Part shown: piece after piece, positions 5,057 to 12,314 of the stretch
Layout of the letters: the number at the start of each line of letters is the position of its first letter
How positions within the stretch are numbered: the stretch's first letter is position 1
Assembly: GCA_020428585.1 (NCBI GenBank)
Contig: JAGQMP010000026.1
Span: forward strand, 1 to 13,794
Source of the DNA: Patescibacteria group bacterium
GTDB lineage: Bacteria; Patescibacteriota; Minisyncoccia; Phycocordibacterales; UBA1006
Length of the DNA: 13,794 bases
Reading direction: 5' to 3'
The notes under the pieces: model-generated
The model's input: only the letters and a program-made list of their open reading frames with translations
Told to the model about the DNA's origin: nothing
The model's database searches: none
Translations under genes and position numbers: made by a program

Positions 5057-6994
5057 TTAAGTGTCCCGACCCCAGGTCAAGATATCAAGCAACCACGACA
5101 GTCTCACGGTTGCTACACCGATCACCGTATCTGCCCCACCATAGTAGATCAAGAGATCATCTCCTCGCATCGATGCTCCGCAAGGAAAGACAACCTTGTC
5201 GATTTCACCACGAAGCTCCCAGGATTCTTCAGGTTCCAAGAGAAAGTCGGTCGTACGACCAATAATGTCGCCAGGATTATTAAGGTCAAGCAGCATCGCT
5301 CCTACCCGATAGAACGCATCTTCTGAAACCGCATGGTACAACAACAGCCAGCCACGATCAGTCTTAATCGGAGGGCCCGCGATACCAACCTTTAATCCAT
5401 CCCACATACCTCGCCTTGGACCAATCAATGGGATACATCGGTCAAGTCGGTGTTTGGTAAAGTCAAGTTCAGGAACCGTATCAAAGCAAATGTGATTTTT
5501 GATACGGTGAAAGATAGCATAATGGCCGTCAATCCTCTCTGACAAGAGACACGCGTCTTTATCATCAATACCATCAGGGGTCACGAGCTCTGGCGCAGAC
5601 CAGGCATCCCAACGTCGTGCTTCAAAGTCATCAACGGTGATCCGTGAAAATGCCACCCGCGGAGCCTCGACTCCATTATAGGCGGTATAGAACAAGTACA
5701 CGAACCCATCAATAACTGTCGCACGTCCATCCTCACAACCAGAGTTTCCGGTCGGATGCGATTTTTTCATCTCAAAATCAGCTCGCGGAATATAGATTGG
5801 GTCAGGGAAACGTTCGTCCACCGCATAACCATCCCGGGTCAGGTAGGCACCCATGTACGAGGTGTTATCGTGTGACATCGCACGATAAATGACATAGGTG
5901 GTTCCATCACCCAGGTCAACGGTCGTGGGATTAAAGACGAGTTTCGCCTCCCATTCGTGATCACTGATAGGTTTGAGAACAGGATTTCCCGAGTAGCGAG
6001 TAACCCGTTCACCACGAACGTCTTCTTTCATACTACTCATGAGATCATTCACGTTCACGCTCGCGATACAACACACGCTATCGGCACCTCCATAATAGAT
6101 ATCAAGTTGTTCACCGTGCAAAACAGCACCTGAAGGAAAAGTAATATTAGAAACCTGCCCATCTCGTTCGTACAATTCCTCGGGTACTAAGATGGGTCCG
6201 GTGGTACGTCCAATAATGAGGGTGGGATCATCATGATCAAGGAGAAGCGCTTCAATACCAAATACTCTCTTCCCTTCATCAAAATAATGTTGGATGTGCG
6301 AATAGACCAGCAACCACCCATCTTTTGTCCAGACGGGTGGCGCACCTACCTCACAGTGGTCATCATCAGTCTTCCTCAAATCAAAGAGATGATCGTCGAT
6401 ACGTGCATACCAATCATGCCAGTACGATTCATCCCATAGTTGTTCTTCGTTATCGAACTGAATCATAGCGATCTTTGATGGTGGACGATCAGGATCGACG
6501 GTAAGAAAGGCCGTGAATTTACCGTTAACCTTGCGCGGAAACAAGGTCATTGCCTTGGCGTTGAATGGCGTCACGAGGCGCTTCTCATCGATGGTGACGA
6601 AATCTTTCGTGGTCGCGACCGCAACTTTGATACCATCAGCCGAAAAAGGGTAGGTCGAGAGGGCAGTATAAAATATGTAATACGTATCACCTATCTTTGT
6701 CACCCGTGGGTCTTCACATCCGTATCGTTCCCATTCGTGTTCAGGAAAAATAAATTGACGGTAATTCGAAAAATGTTCTTCATCAGAACTCTTGGTATAA
6801 CCAATTGATGACACACTAAAGGAAGGCCCTTGTGAAAGGAGGTCCGGATTCGTCATCGCACGAAACAACGCGTGAATGGTATGAGTATCTTCGTCATGCC
6901 ACGGACACCAATTGAATGCCGCATAGGACATAAAATGATGAGCATTATTCGGCCTGACATAAGGATTGTGAGGTGATCGTCTGGTTACGTACAT
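5057..6994 (-). CDS. Tandem GH130-family protein (two five-bladed propeller domains)
   Basis: A 645-residue cytosolic protein made of two fused GH130 domains (roughly 1-315 and 333-630); a typical GH130 enzyme has one domain of about 330 residues. GH130 members are mainly beta-mannoside phosphorylases, releasing alpha-mannose-1-phosphate, and a few are hydrolases. Domain 1 has GCEDPR (Asp95, the expected general acid). Domain 2 has GCEDGR (Asp422), KD at 479-480, HR at 496-497, GPPIKTDRGWLLLYHAV and the C-terminal FPCGA and YYGGAD motifs, so it looks catalytically complete. Domain 1 keeps Lys147 but has VDPDR in place of the HR segment that normally helps hold phosphate, suggesting hydrolysis, altered specificity or a non-catalytic role. 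The start overlaps the end of the preceding GH130 gene by 10 nt, indicating coupled translation. No signal peptide. Confidence 0.88.
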   Translation of the reverse strand: MYVTRRSPHNPYVRPNNAHHFMSYAAFNWCPWHDEDTHTIHALFRAMTNPDLLSQGPSFSVSSIGYTKSSDEEHFSNYRQFIFPEHEWERYGCEDPRVTKIGDTYYIFYTALSTYPFSADGIKVAVATTKDFVTIDEKRLVTPFNAKAMTLFPRKVNGKFTAFLTVDPDRPPSKIAMIQFDNEEQLWDESYWHDWYARIDDHLFDLRKTDDDHCEVGAPPVWTKDGWLLVYSHIQHYFDEGKRVFGIEALLLDHDDPTLIIGRTTGPILVPEELYERDGQVSNITFPSGAVLHGEQLDIYYGGADSVCCIASVNVNDLMSSMKEDVRGERVTRYSGNPVLKPISDHEWEAKLVFNPTTVDLGDGTTYVIYRAMSHDNTSYMGAYLTRDGYAVDERFPDPIYIPRADFEMKKSHPTGNSGCEDGRATVIDGFVYLFYTAYNGVEAPRVAFSRITVDDFEARRWDAWSAPELVTPDGIDDKDACLLSERIDGHYAIFHRIKNHICFDTVPELDFTKHRLDRCIPLIGPRRGMWDGLKVGIAGPPIKTDRGWLLLYHAVSEDAFYRVGAMLLDLNNPGDIIGRTTDFLLEPEESWELRGEIDKVVFPCGASMRGDDLLIYYGGADTVIGVATVRLSWLLDILTWGRDT

Positions 6995-8916
6995 AAGTCA
7001 TTGATATTCTTGGTCTTGATCGGTACAGGAGGTTCATAGGGATCACGCTTTAATCGATCAACAAATTCACGAAGGGACGCTGTTGCCAAGCATACCACGT
7101 GATCGTTTCCACCATAGTATACATAAAGAGTACTATCACGAACCACCGCCCCACAGACGTAAGCAATACCGCCTTCATAGGTTTGGTTTGGTACCATGAT
7201 CGGATAACTGCTTCGGTACAAGACCCTGTTCGGATCATTGCGATCAAGAATCATCGCTCCTACCTTGTAACGTCGGTCTTGTGATCCTGAGGCCTGATAA
7301 ATCAACAACCATCCTTCATCAATGAGAATCGGCGGGGCTGCTACACCTACCTTGTGACTGTCCCATGAATCCCCTCGAGCTTCGATTCTAGCCAGCTCTT
7401 TCAAATACTTTTTACCAGGACCAAATTCAAGATCATCGACATAGTCGATCCTGATATGTGGCCAAATACGGTGATAAATCATGTATTTACCACCCACTTT
7501 TTCAGGGTGAAGGACCACACTCTTGTTACCGAAACTCCATTGGTAGACCTGTTCAGTCATGACTTGTGGCGTCGTCCAATTCCAACGCTGGGCGAGAAAA
7601 TCATCTTCACTGATTGAAGTTATCGCTGGACGAGCATAATGCCAACCATCAAAAGCCGAATAGGTCATGTAGACCCGACCATCAAGAAGCGTAACGCGTG
7701 GGTCCTCAACCCCATGCCAATCGTAACCAATACCTGGCGGATAATTCCGATAACCCGATCGTGGTGTTACCTTTCGTAGCATGGCAATCAAGCGAGGATC
7801 AACGTTCACCCCTTCAAAATCCATCCGTGGTACATACACCGGGTCAGGTAGGCGGTCGAATCGGGTGCCGTTATGACTTGATCCATAGCCAATGACCGAC
7901 AATCCTGTGTCACCCTCGGCTCGGTACAAGAGATGAGTCGTATCATCAATCTGAAGGGCTGCCGGATTAAAGGTATTTTTCGACTCCCATCCATGGTCAG
8001 GATTCGGGCTCAGAATTGGGTTCCCAACATATTTAGTAAGTTGTGCGTGATCAGGATGAGGATCACGACGTTGGTAAGGTTCGTGCAAGGTCAAACGATA
8101 GATATCGCCGGACTCTTCATGATAGAGGTAGGTCTGAATGAGATCTTTATCGAGATAGGCGCCAATAGTTGCCAGGCATGGTTCGCCAAGTTTCTTTGAT
8201 GCAAATTGATCAAAGAATGGAACCTCGTCAAAGAAGGCGCGCCAGTGTAGGTGCGATAAATTATCGTGCGCTAGTAACGCCGCACCGAATCGGTGGGTTC
8301 GACATCCACGCATATCATACGAAACATCGTACAGAACAAAGATTCCGTCCGGTATATCAAAGGCGGCAACAACCCTCAGAGGGCTATGATCAAAGGAATC
8401 ATGTCGAGGCTTGAGTGGCGTTTCGTGATATTCAACATCTCGTTGATTGAGGTCGAGTTTACGATAGCAAATCTCGCCGCCGATCGAGGTAACGAGAGTG
8501 ATGTCGCCTGATTGCAAGATGACAATTTTAGTTGGATGATTATTGGGATTTGCAACCATCGATGATGCACTGAAACATATTCCATCAGTTGAGGTAAAGT
8601 ACACGGTCTTGTACCGTTGCCCTACTCGAATCGTCGCAACAAGCCCGTAAGTACCGTCAGGCAAGTCCCGAGCGTCGAGGTCCGTCATGTTGAGAGCATA
8701 ACCTTGCACTAAGGATGAAAAGTGTACCTTAGACCGATAACAACCCTTGTCGGTGTCTCCTACTAAAAATATCTCTCTGTTTTCACGAACAAAGAAGTAC
8801 ACAGCGGTATCGTAGCGTGCAAGACCAATCACTTGCCGATCTAAAGAAGCTCGGTGGCGTCCGAGGCCGAGCGGTGTGGTAAACAATCGGATCAGGTTCT
8901 TGATAAGGCTACGCAT
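6985..8916 (-). CDS. GH130-family protein with unassigned N-terminal half
   Basis: A 643-residue protein whose C-terminal half (about 298-615) is a complete GH130 domain: NPILSP and WESKNTFNPAA, LLYRAEG, HGVEDPR with candidate acid Asp405, GNKSVVLHPEKVGGKYMIYHRI with Lys465, His482 and Arg483, KVGVAAPPI and the closing YYGGND strand. An insert at about 368-400 lies before the acid motif. The N-terminal 290 residues are mostly beta-strand and may be a second, diverged propeller, but I cannot assign them. The first 18 residues are basic and hydrophobic but do not form a convincing signal peptide, so a cytosolic place is likely. It starts 13 nt after the mannose-6-phosphate isomerase stop and overlaps the tandem GH130 gene. 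A beta-mannoside phosphorylase is the best guess; linkage and acceptor are unknown. Confidence 0.85.
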   Translation of the reverse strand: MRSLIKNLIRLFTTPLGLGRHRASLDRQVIGLARYDTAVYFFVRENREIFLVGDTDKGCYRSKVHFSSLVQGYALNMTDLDARDLPDGTYGLVATIRVGQRYKTVYFTSTDGICFSASSMVANPNNHPTKIVILQSGDITLVTSIGGEICYRKLDLNQRDVEYHETPLKPRHDSFDHSPLRVVAAFDIPDGIFVLYDVSYDMRGCRTHRFGAALLAHDNLSHLHWRAFFDEVPFFDQFASKKLGEPCLATIGAYLDKDLIQTYLYHEESGDIYRLTLHEPYQRRDPHPDHAQLTKYVGNPILSPNPDHGWESKNTFNPAALQIDDTTHLLYRAEGDTGLSVIGYGSSHNGTRFDRLPDPVYVPRMDFEGVNVDPRLIAMLRKVTPRSGYRNYPPGIGYDWHGVEDPRVTLLDGRVYMTYSAFDGWHYARPAITSISEDDFLAQRWNWTTPQVMTEQVYQWSFGNKSVVLHPEKVGGKYMIYHRIWPHIRIDYVDDLEFGPGKKYLKELARIEARGDSWDSHKVGVAAPPILIDEGWLLIYQASGSQDRRYKVGAMILDRNDPNRVLYRSSYPIMVPNQTYEGGIAYVCGAVVRDSTLYVYYGGNDHVVCLATASLREFVDRLKRDPYEPPVPIKTKNINDLCT

Positions 8917-8929
8917 GGAACATAGTGGA

Positions 8930-9274
8930 CTAAGAGCGATCGTAACGGTCCTCTAACCTCACGATATCGTCTTCATCAAAGTGACCATAGGCGATTTCGA
9001 GGATAAGAACGTCATTATCGAGTGCTGCAATGCGGTGTTGCTGACCTTGTTCAATAAGGATTTCATCATTTGGATGTGCTGTGAACACGTGTTCTCCTCG
9101 GGTGATGGTTGGATGCCCCTCAATCACAAACCAATATTCTTCTCGAGTCTTGTGAGTTTGTAATGATAACTCCTCCCCGGCATTGATCGAGAGAATTTTA
9201 ACCGTACTAGATTCATTCAAGGTGAACTGCCTAAAATTCCCCCATGGTTTATTGGTGACCTCTGATGCTCTCAT
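8930..9274 (-). CDS. Mannose-6-phosphate isomerase, type II cupin
   Basis: A 114-residue single-domain cupin matching the isomerase domain of type II phosphomannose isomerases (C-terminal part of ManC/AlgA proteins, PF01050). It would interconvert mannose-6-phosphate and fructose-6-phosphate. KPWGNFRQF (9-17) is the family entry motif; the metal ligands are predicted to be Q39, H41, E46 and H80; DEDDIVRLEDRYDR closes the domain in the family manner. The open frame extends into the HAD gene, but ATG at 9274 gives the canonical N-terminus and has an extended -10 6 nt upstream. There is no fused GDP-mannose pyrophosphorylase domain, so the stand-alone isomerase reaction is favoured. Flanked by a PMM-like HAD gene and GH130 genes, it completes a route from mannose-1-P to glycolysis. 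Confidence 0.9.
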   Translation of the reverse strand: MRASEVTNKPWGNFRQFTLNESSTVKILSINAGEELSLQTHKTREEYWFVIEGHPTITRGEHVFTAHPNDEILIEQGQQHRIAALDNDVLILEIAYGHFDEDDIVRLEDRYDRS

Positions 9275-9280
9275 GATCGT

Positions 9281-9289
9281 ATTGTAGCA
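9281..9289 (-). promoter_or_regulatory. Extended -10 promoter candidate, isomerase/GH130 operon
   Basis: On the minus strand TGCTACAAT (TGn plus TACAAT) ends 6 nt before the ATG at 9274. A weak TTCAAG -35 lies 18 nt upstream. This predicts a leaderless transcript for the isomerase gene and the GH130 genes behind it, in addition to read-through from the HAD gene. Confidence 0.55.
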
Positions 9290-9296
9290 CAGGTAC

Positions 9297-10052
9297 TCAT
9301 GGTGCTTGAAGCACCTCCTTAATAATCCTCGCAGTTTCTTCAGGTCCTGTGGTAGATCGAGTATCAATACCTGTGGTGGTGGCAGCGTAGTCGTTTCCCT
9401 CGGGAACCAGTTCGTCACCAACGAACAAAGCTTTCGTAATATCACGCCCGGTTACTTTGAAAAATTCACGAATGCCGAACGCCTTGTCATATCCCTTTTT
9501 GGTGATGTCGAGCGACGTGGTTCCGCCGATTTTTACGTCAAACTGGTCATCAAGGTCCTGGAGCAAAGACACCAATTCTCGTCGCTTTTTTCGATCGGGG
9601 TCCCAGGCGTATTTGACCTCGGGGTCTTGCTGTTGGCCGAGGGCTGACAAGGTAATCTGCGAACCGCGGTCTTCAATTTGGGGACCCTTCAGTATCACCG
9701 GATCAATATCAAATGACGCATCGGCAAGAGCCCGTCGAAGGGCGCTGATCACTCGTTCTTTTTCTTCATCGTTAAACGGGTGCTGGTAGGCCATGGTCCA
9801 CGAACCATCTTCATAGCGGTACATCATGGCGCCCGAAGTCGGCAATATATATAAATTCGCCAAATTCGCATCAGGCTTTAGTCGATCAATGACCTGTTTC
9901 TTGATCTGTTCAAACCTGCCACCGGTGATGATGGCGATCACCAGTTGTTGTGATGCGTGCGATAACACCTCTGCCTCTTCATCTGATAACGGTGATTTTG
10001 ATACTGACAAGGTCCCGTCAAGGTCAAAGATCATGGTTTCGTATGTCTTCAT
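9297..10052 (-). CDS. HAD-IIB phosphatase, phosphomannomutase (PMM)-like
   Basis: A 251-residue HAD-superfamily protein, near the 246 residues of eukaryotic PMM2. Motif I is FDLDGT (9-14, nucleophile Asp10 and acid/base Asp12); motif II is IAIITGGR; GYDKAFGI supplies the motif III Lys; motif IV is GDELVPEGND. The cap contains EDRGSQITLSALGQ and GGTTSLDITKKG, which align with the PMM signatures ERRNGMLNVSPIGR-like and GGxxSFDVFPxG-like. The PMM reaction interconverts mannose-6-P and mannose-1-P; simple phosphatase activity cannot be excluded. The frame is open 14 codons upstream, but ATG at 10052 starts directly before the hydrophobic strand of motif I and lies 7 nt after an extended -10. The downstream gene is the mannose-6-P isomerase, which supports a PMM role. 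Confidence 0.85.
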   Translation of the reverse strand: MKTYETMIFDLDGTLSVSKSPLSDEEAEVLSHASQQLVIAIITGGRFEQIKKQVIDRLKPDANLANLYILPTSGAMMYRYEDGSWTMAYQHPFNDEEKERVISALRRALADASFDIDPVILKGPQIEDRGSQITLSALGQQQDPEVKYAWDPDRKKRRELVSLLQDLDDQFDVKIGGTTSLDITKKGYDKAFGIREFFKVTGRDITKALFVGDELVPEGNDYAATTTGIDTRSTTGPEETARIIKEVLQAP

Positions 10053-10059
10053 ACCAACC

Positions 10060-10068
10060 AGTATAGCA
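10060..10068 (-). promoter_or_regulatory. Extended -10 promoter candidate, PMM-like gene
   Basis: On the minus strand TGCTATACT (TGn plus TATACT, 5/6 match) ends 7 nt before the ATG at 10052. No good -35 is seen at the right distance. This is the most upstream promoter candidate of the mannoside operon and again predicts a very short or absent leader. Confidence 0.55.
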
Positions 10069-10109
10069 AAAGAATATCTCCTACCGCAGTGCAATCCTTA
10101 ATAGCTTTT

Positions 10110-10136
10110 TGAAACAAAAAGCGGTACCGTACGTAG
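10110..10136 (+). promoter_or_regulatory. Possible ECF-type promoter of the sigma factor gene
   Basis: TGAAAC (10110-10115) and CGTAG (10132-10136) are separated by 16 nt, resembling the GAAC / CGT pattern of promoters read by many ECF sigma factors. If real, the sigma gene is autoregulated with a leader of about 36 nt. The stretch also contains GGTAC...GTACC, an inverted repeat, and several GTAC words between 10123 and 10174. Only the pattern supports this. Confidence 0.35.
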
Positions 10137-10178
10137 TACCTTTCATAGAAAGCTGGCTGTACTCGGCGCGTACTTTTC

Positions 10179-10766
10179 ATGCATGAAGCATCACACAAAC
10201 CAATAACCCCAGACGAAGACCTGGTCGCTTTGGCACGATCTGATCAGCATTTTTTTGGTATGTTGGTCGAACGTTACGAATCAAAACTCGACCGATATTT
10301 AAAAAGGATCACGAATGTGTCGGTTGAAGATCGCCAGGACATGTTGCAGAACATCTTTATCAAGGTGTATTCGAATTTAAATGGATTCGACCAAAGTCTT
10401 TCGTTTAGCTCGTGGATTTATCGCATCGCACGAAACGAAGCTATCGACTGGTCACGTCGAACCAAGACAAAAATAAAGTACGGGCAATTCGACACCGAAG
10501 ACGAAGCTTTAGACCATGTTCCTACCTATCAAACCTTCCTCGATGAACTCGAAATCAAAGAAGACCGCGCCTTAGTTATCAAAGCAATGAGTGATCTGAA
10601 ACCTATTTCGCGTGAAGTCATCATCCTTAAATATTTTGAAGATAAAAGCTACCGGGAAATCAGCGATATCTTGAAACGACCAGTTCCGACTATTGCGACC
10701 CTCATCAGACGCGCCAAGGATGAATTAAAAGGTATCATCCTAACTACCAACCATCATGACAAATGA
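10179..10766 (+). CDS. ECF-type RNA polymerase sigma factor
   Basis: A 195-residue sigma70-family protein with only regions 2 and 4, the ECF layout. Region 2 spans about 21-95: FGMLVERYESKLDRYL, then MLQNIFIKVYSNL and FSSWIYRIARNEAIDWSRR, which hold the core-binding and -10-melting helices. Region 4 spans about 130-185: SREVIILKYFEDKSYREISDIL followed by the recognition helix VPTIATLIRRAKDEL. A linker of about 35 residues lies between them. The gene is the first of a plus-strand cassette, and its last 11 nt overlap the start of a membrane protein gene (CATCATGACAAATGA), the usual sigma/anti-sigma arrangement. It is transcribed divergently from the mannoside operon. The regulon is not known. 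Confidence 0.92.
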   Translation: MHEASHKPITPDEDLVALARSDQHFFGMLVERYESKLDRYLKRITNVSVEDRQDMLQNIFIKVYSNLNGFDQSLSFSSWIYRIARNEAIDWSRRTKTKIKYGQFDTEDEALDHVPTYQTFLDELEIKEDRALVIKAMSDLKPISREVIILKYFEDKSYREISDILKRPVPTIATLIRRAKDELKGIILTTNHHDK

Positions 10767-11580
10767 CATAAAACAAAAGGTGCTGGACGCCATTCATGAA
10801 CGAGGAATTACCCCGCTACCACGGTGGCACTTTGTGCTAAAACAAATGCTCTTGTGGGCCGGACTTGTCACCTCGTGTGTGATTGCTAGCTTCCTCGTCG
10901 CCTTGTTGGTATTTCAGATTGGCAATTATGGGATGCTACCGCCTCGCCTCGCCCCTCTGTTTACTGGATTTACCATCATCAGTTCGTTGATCTTTATCGC
11001 GCTTGCAACCTATCAAGTAAAACAAACCAAAAATGCTTACCGAACCGAGGGATGGAAATTCCTGGCAGGAATCTTGGTGTTGTCATTTATTCTTGGGGTG
11101 GTCTTTTTCTCGGTACGATTACATGAACGATTCGAACAGGTGATTCCTGGTGGCGCCCGATTCTTGGGTGGTGTGACAACCATCGAAAATTTTTGGGTTG
11201 ATCCTGACGACGGCCTTTTGGCAGGACGGGTCATCTGGTACGAAGACGGTTCAAAAATCCTCGAACTACGTGGCTTTGACGAAGAAGATTACACGGTATC
11301 CATCGAGGAAGTCAGGGGGCAAGATTTGATGATCCTTGATACCTATGACGAGGTGAGATTGGTGGGATATCTCGAGGATGAAGCGCGTTTCCATGCTTGT
11401 GCGATGGCTCCATGGCGACTTGCTGGGGGTCCAATCAGGCCAGCACTTGACCGCCGTTGGACCCCACCTCGGCAAACTGATCAGAACAATGGGCGGCCAA
11501 CGAAACCAACGCCAAGTGATCTCTTTAAGCAATTTATTGAAACAACTTCGAGCATTGTGCGTAGTAATCAGTGTCAGTAA
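10756..11580 (+). CDS. Three-TM membrane protein, putative anti-sigma factor
   Basis: A 274-residue protein without recognised enzymatic motifs. The N-terminal about 28 residues are cytosolic and charged with a P-R-W-H-F-V-L-K motif before the first membrane helix. Predicted helices lie at about 30-53, 66-86 and 101-119, followed by a soluble domain of about 100 residues, mostly beta, containing FLGGVTTIENFWVDPDDGLLAG in two parts, and a Pro-rich polar tail from about 220. Overlap with the sigma gene and the membrane topology suggest it binds the sigma factor through the short N-terminus and senses signals with the soluble domain. It lacks the HxxxCxxC zinc motif of classical ZAS anti-sigma factors, so this remains inference from context. 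Confidence 0.75.
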   Translation: MTNDIKQKVLDAIHERGITPLPRWHFVLKQMLLWAGLVTSCVIASFLVALLVFQIGNYGMLPPRLAPLFTGFTIISSLIFIALATYQVKQTKNAYRTEGWKFLAGILVLSFILGVVFFSVRLHERFEQVIPGGARFLGGVTTIENFWVDPDDGLLAGRVIWYEDGSKILELRGFDEEDYTVSIEEVRGQDLMILDTYDEVRLVGYLEDEARFHACAMAPWRLAGGPIRPALDRRWTPPRQTDQNNGRPTKPTPSDLFKQFIETTSSIVRSNQCQ

Positions 11581-11628
11581 GGAATGCGCACCCTTCACTG
11601 ATGTCATTATCATTAACCACACTGACAC
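11571..11628. repeat. 8-bp inverted repeat flanking the intergenic gap
   Basis: GTGTCAGT (11571-11578, end of the anti-sigma gene) is the exact reverse complement of ACTGACAC (11621-11628), which directly precedes the ATG at 11629. The 42-nt loop could close an mRNA structure that places the next start codon at the base of a stem. Short enough that chance is possible. Confidence 0.25.
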
Positions 11629-12243
11629 ATGAACAAACACGCAAAAAACATTATCCTTCCCATTGCTCTTGTAGGTATCCTTGGGGTTGGCGCGCTCCAT
11701 GCTGACGCCTTCTTTGGAAAGAATCTCGATCTAAGCCAAGACCAACGCGACACTCTCGCCGAGATGCGACAAGGTGACGCAACTCACCAAGATATCGAGG
11801 CTCAGCTCGAGGCCTGGGGTATCAATATGCCTGAACCCCCCTTCTTCTCACAACTCTCTAACGAACAGAAAGATTTGCTGAAATCAATGAAAGAGGATGG
11901 TGCCACGCATGAAGATATCGAAGATCAATTGGATGCCTGGGGTATTGACCACGAACCACGTGGGGGCCACGGCATGATGGCACAAATAGTAGAACAGTTG
12001 ACTGATCAGCAAAAAGAAGCCCTAAAATCAATGAAAGAAGACGGTGCTTCACGAGAAGAAATACGAACGCAACTCGAGGAATGGGGTATTGAAATTCCAG
12101 AACCTCCTTTCTTCTCAGAACTTTCTGATGATCAAAAAGAAACCCTCAAAGAACTCCATGATAGTGGTGCAACTCGTGAAGAAATTCACGCACAGCTCGA
12201 GGCTTGGGATATCGACCTTCCTGACAAAGGACCGCATCAATAA
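11629..12243 (+). CDS. Secreted LTxxQ-like four-repeat protein
   Basis: A 204-residue protein with a signal peptide (positive N-terminus, hydrophobic 8-23, probable cleavage after ADA at 25-27). The mature part is four copies of a helical unit, at about 35-65, 76-106, 124-154 and 165-195, each with the pattern L-S/T-x-x-Q-x-x-x-L followed by D-G/S-A-T/S-x-x-x-I-x-x-Q-L-x-x-W-G/D-I. The pairs 1-2 and 3-4 are each joined by M/I-P-E-P-P-F-F-S, so the protein looks like a duplicated two-repeat block. LTxxQ motifs characterise periplasmic stress proteins of the Spy/CpxP/ZraP group, but the repeat layout here is different. It lies 48 nt behind the anti-sigma gene and ends at a strong terminator, so it is probably part of the sigma-controlled cassette and acts outside the membrane. 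Confidence 0.85.
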   Translation: MNKHAKNIILPIALVGILGVGALHADAFFGKNLDLSQDQRDTLAEMRQGDATHQDIEAQLEAWGINMPEPPFFSQLSNEQKDLLKSMKEDGATHEDIEDQLDAWGIDHEPRGGHGMMAQIVEQLTDQQKEALKSMKEDGASREEIRTQLEEWGIEIPEPPFFSELSDDQKETLKELHDSGATREEIHAQLEAWDIDLPDKGPHQ

Positions 12244-12269
12244 TACAATTACATAACGCTTCATAGTAA

Positions 12270-12301
12270 AACAACAAAACCCTGCAAGGGGTTTTGTTGT
12301 T
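12270..12301. terminator. Rho-independent terminator between convergent genes
   Basis: AACAACAAAACCC (12270-12282) and its exact reverse complement (12289-12301) form a 13-bp stem with the 6-nt loop TGCAAG. It lies 27 nt after the LTxxQ gene stop and 14 nt before the stop of the minus-strand MazG-like gene. It can act on both strands, although T-tracts are inside rather than after the stem. Confidence 0.85.
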
Positions 12302-12314
12302 GGGGTCGAGGTAC

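Noticed and set aside
8990..9000. Possible fusion of the isomerase with a GDP-mannose pyrophosphorylase
   Set aside because: No nucleotidyltransferase motifs occur upstream or downstream; the cupin is complete and stands alone.
9275..9445. Upstream extension of the isomerase frame (to 171 aa)
   Set aside because: It overlaps the HAD gene; the cupin family starts at the residues after ATG 9274, and a -10 candidate lies 6 nt upstream.
10053..10094. Upstream extension of the HAD frame
   Set aside because: HAD motif I normally lies within the first residues; the extension runs through the extended -10 candidate.
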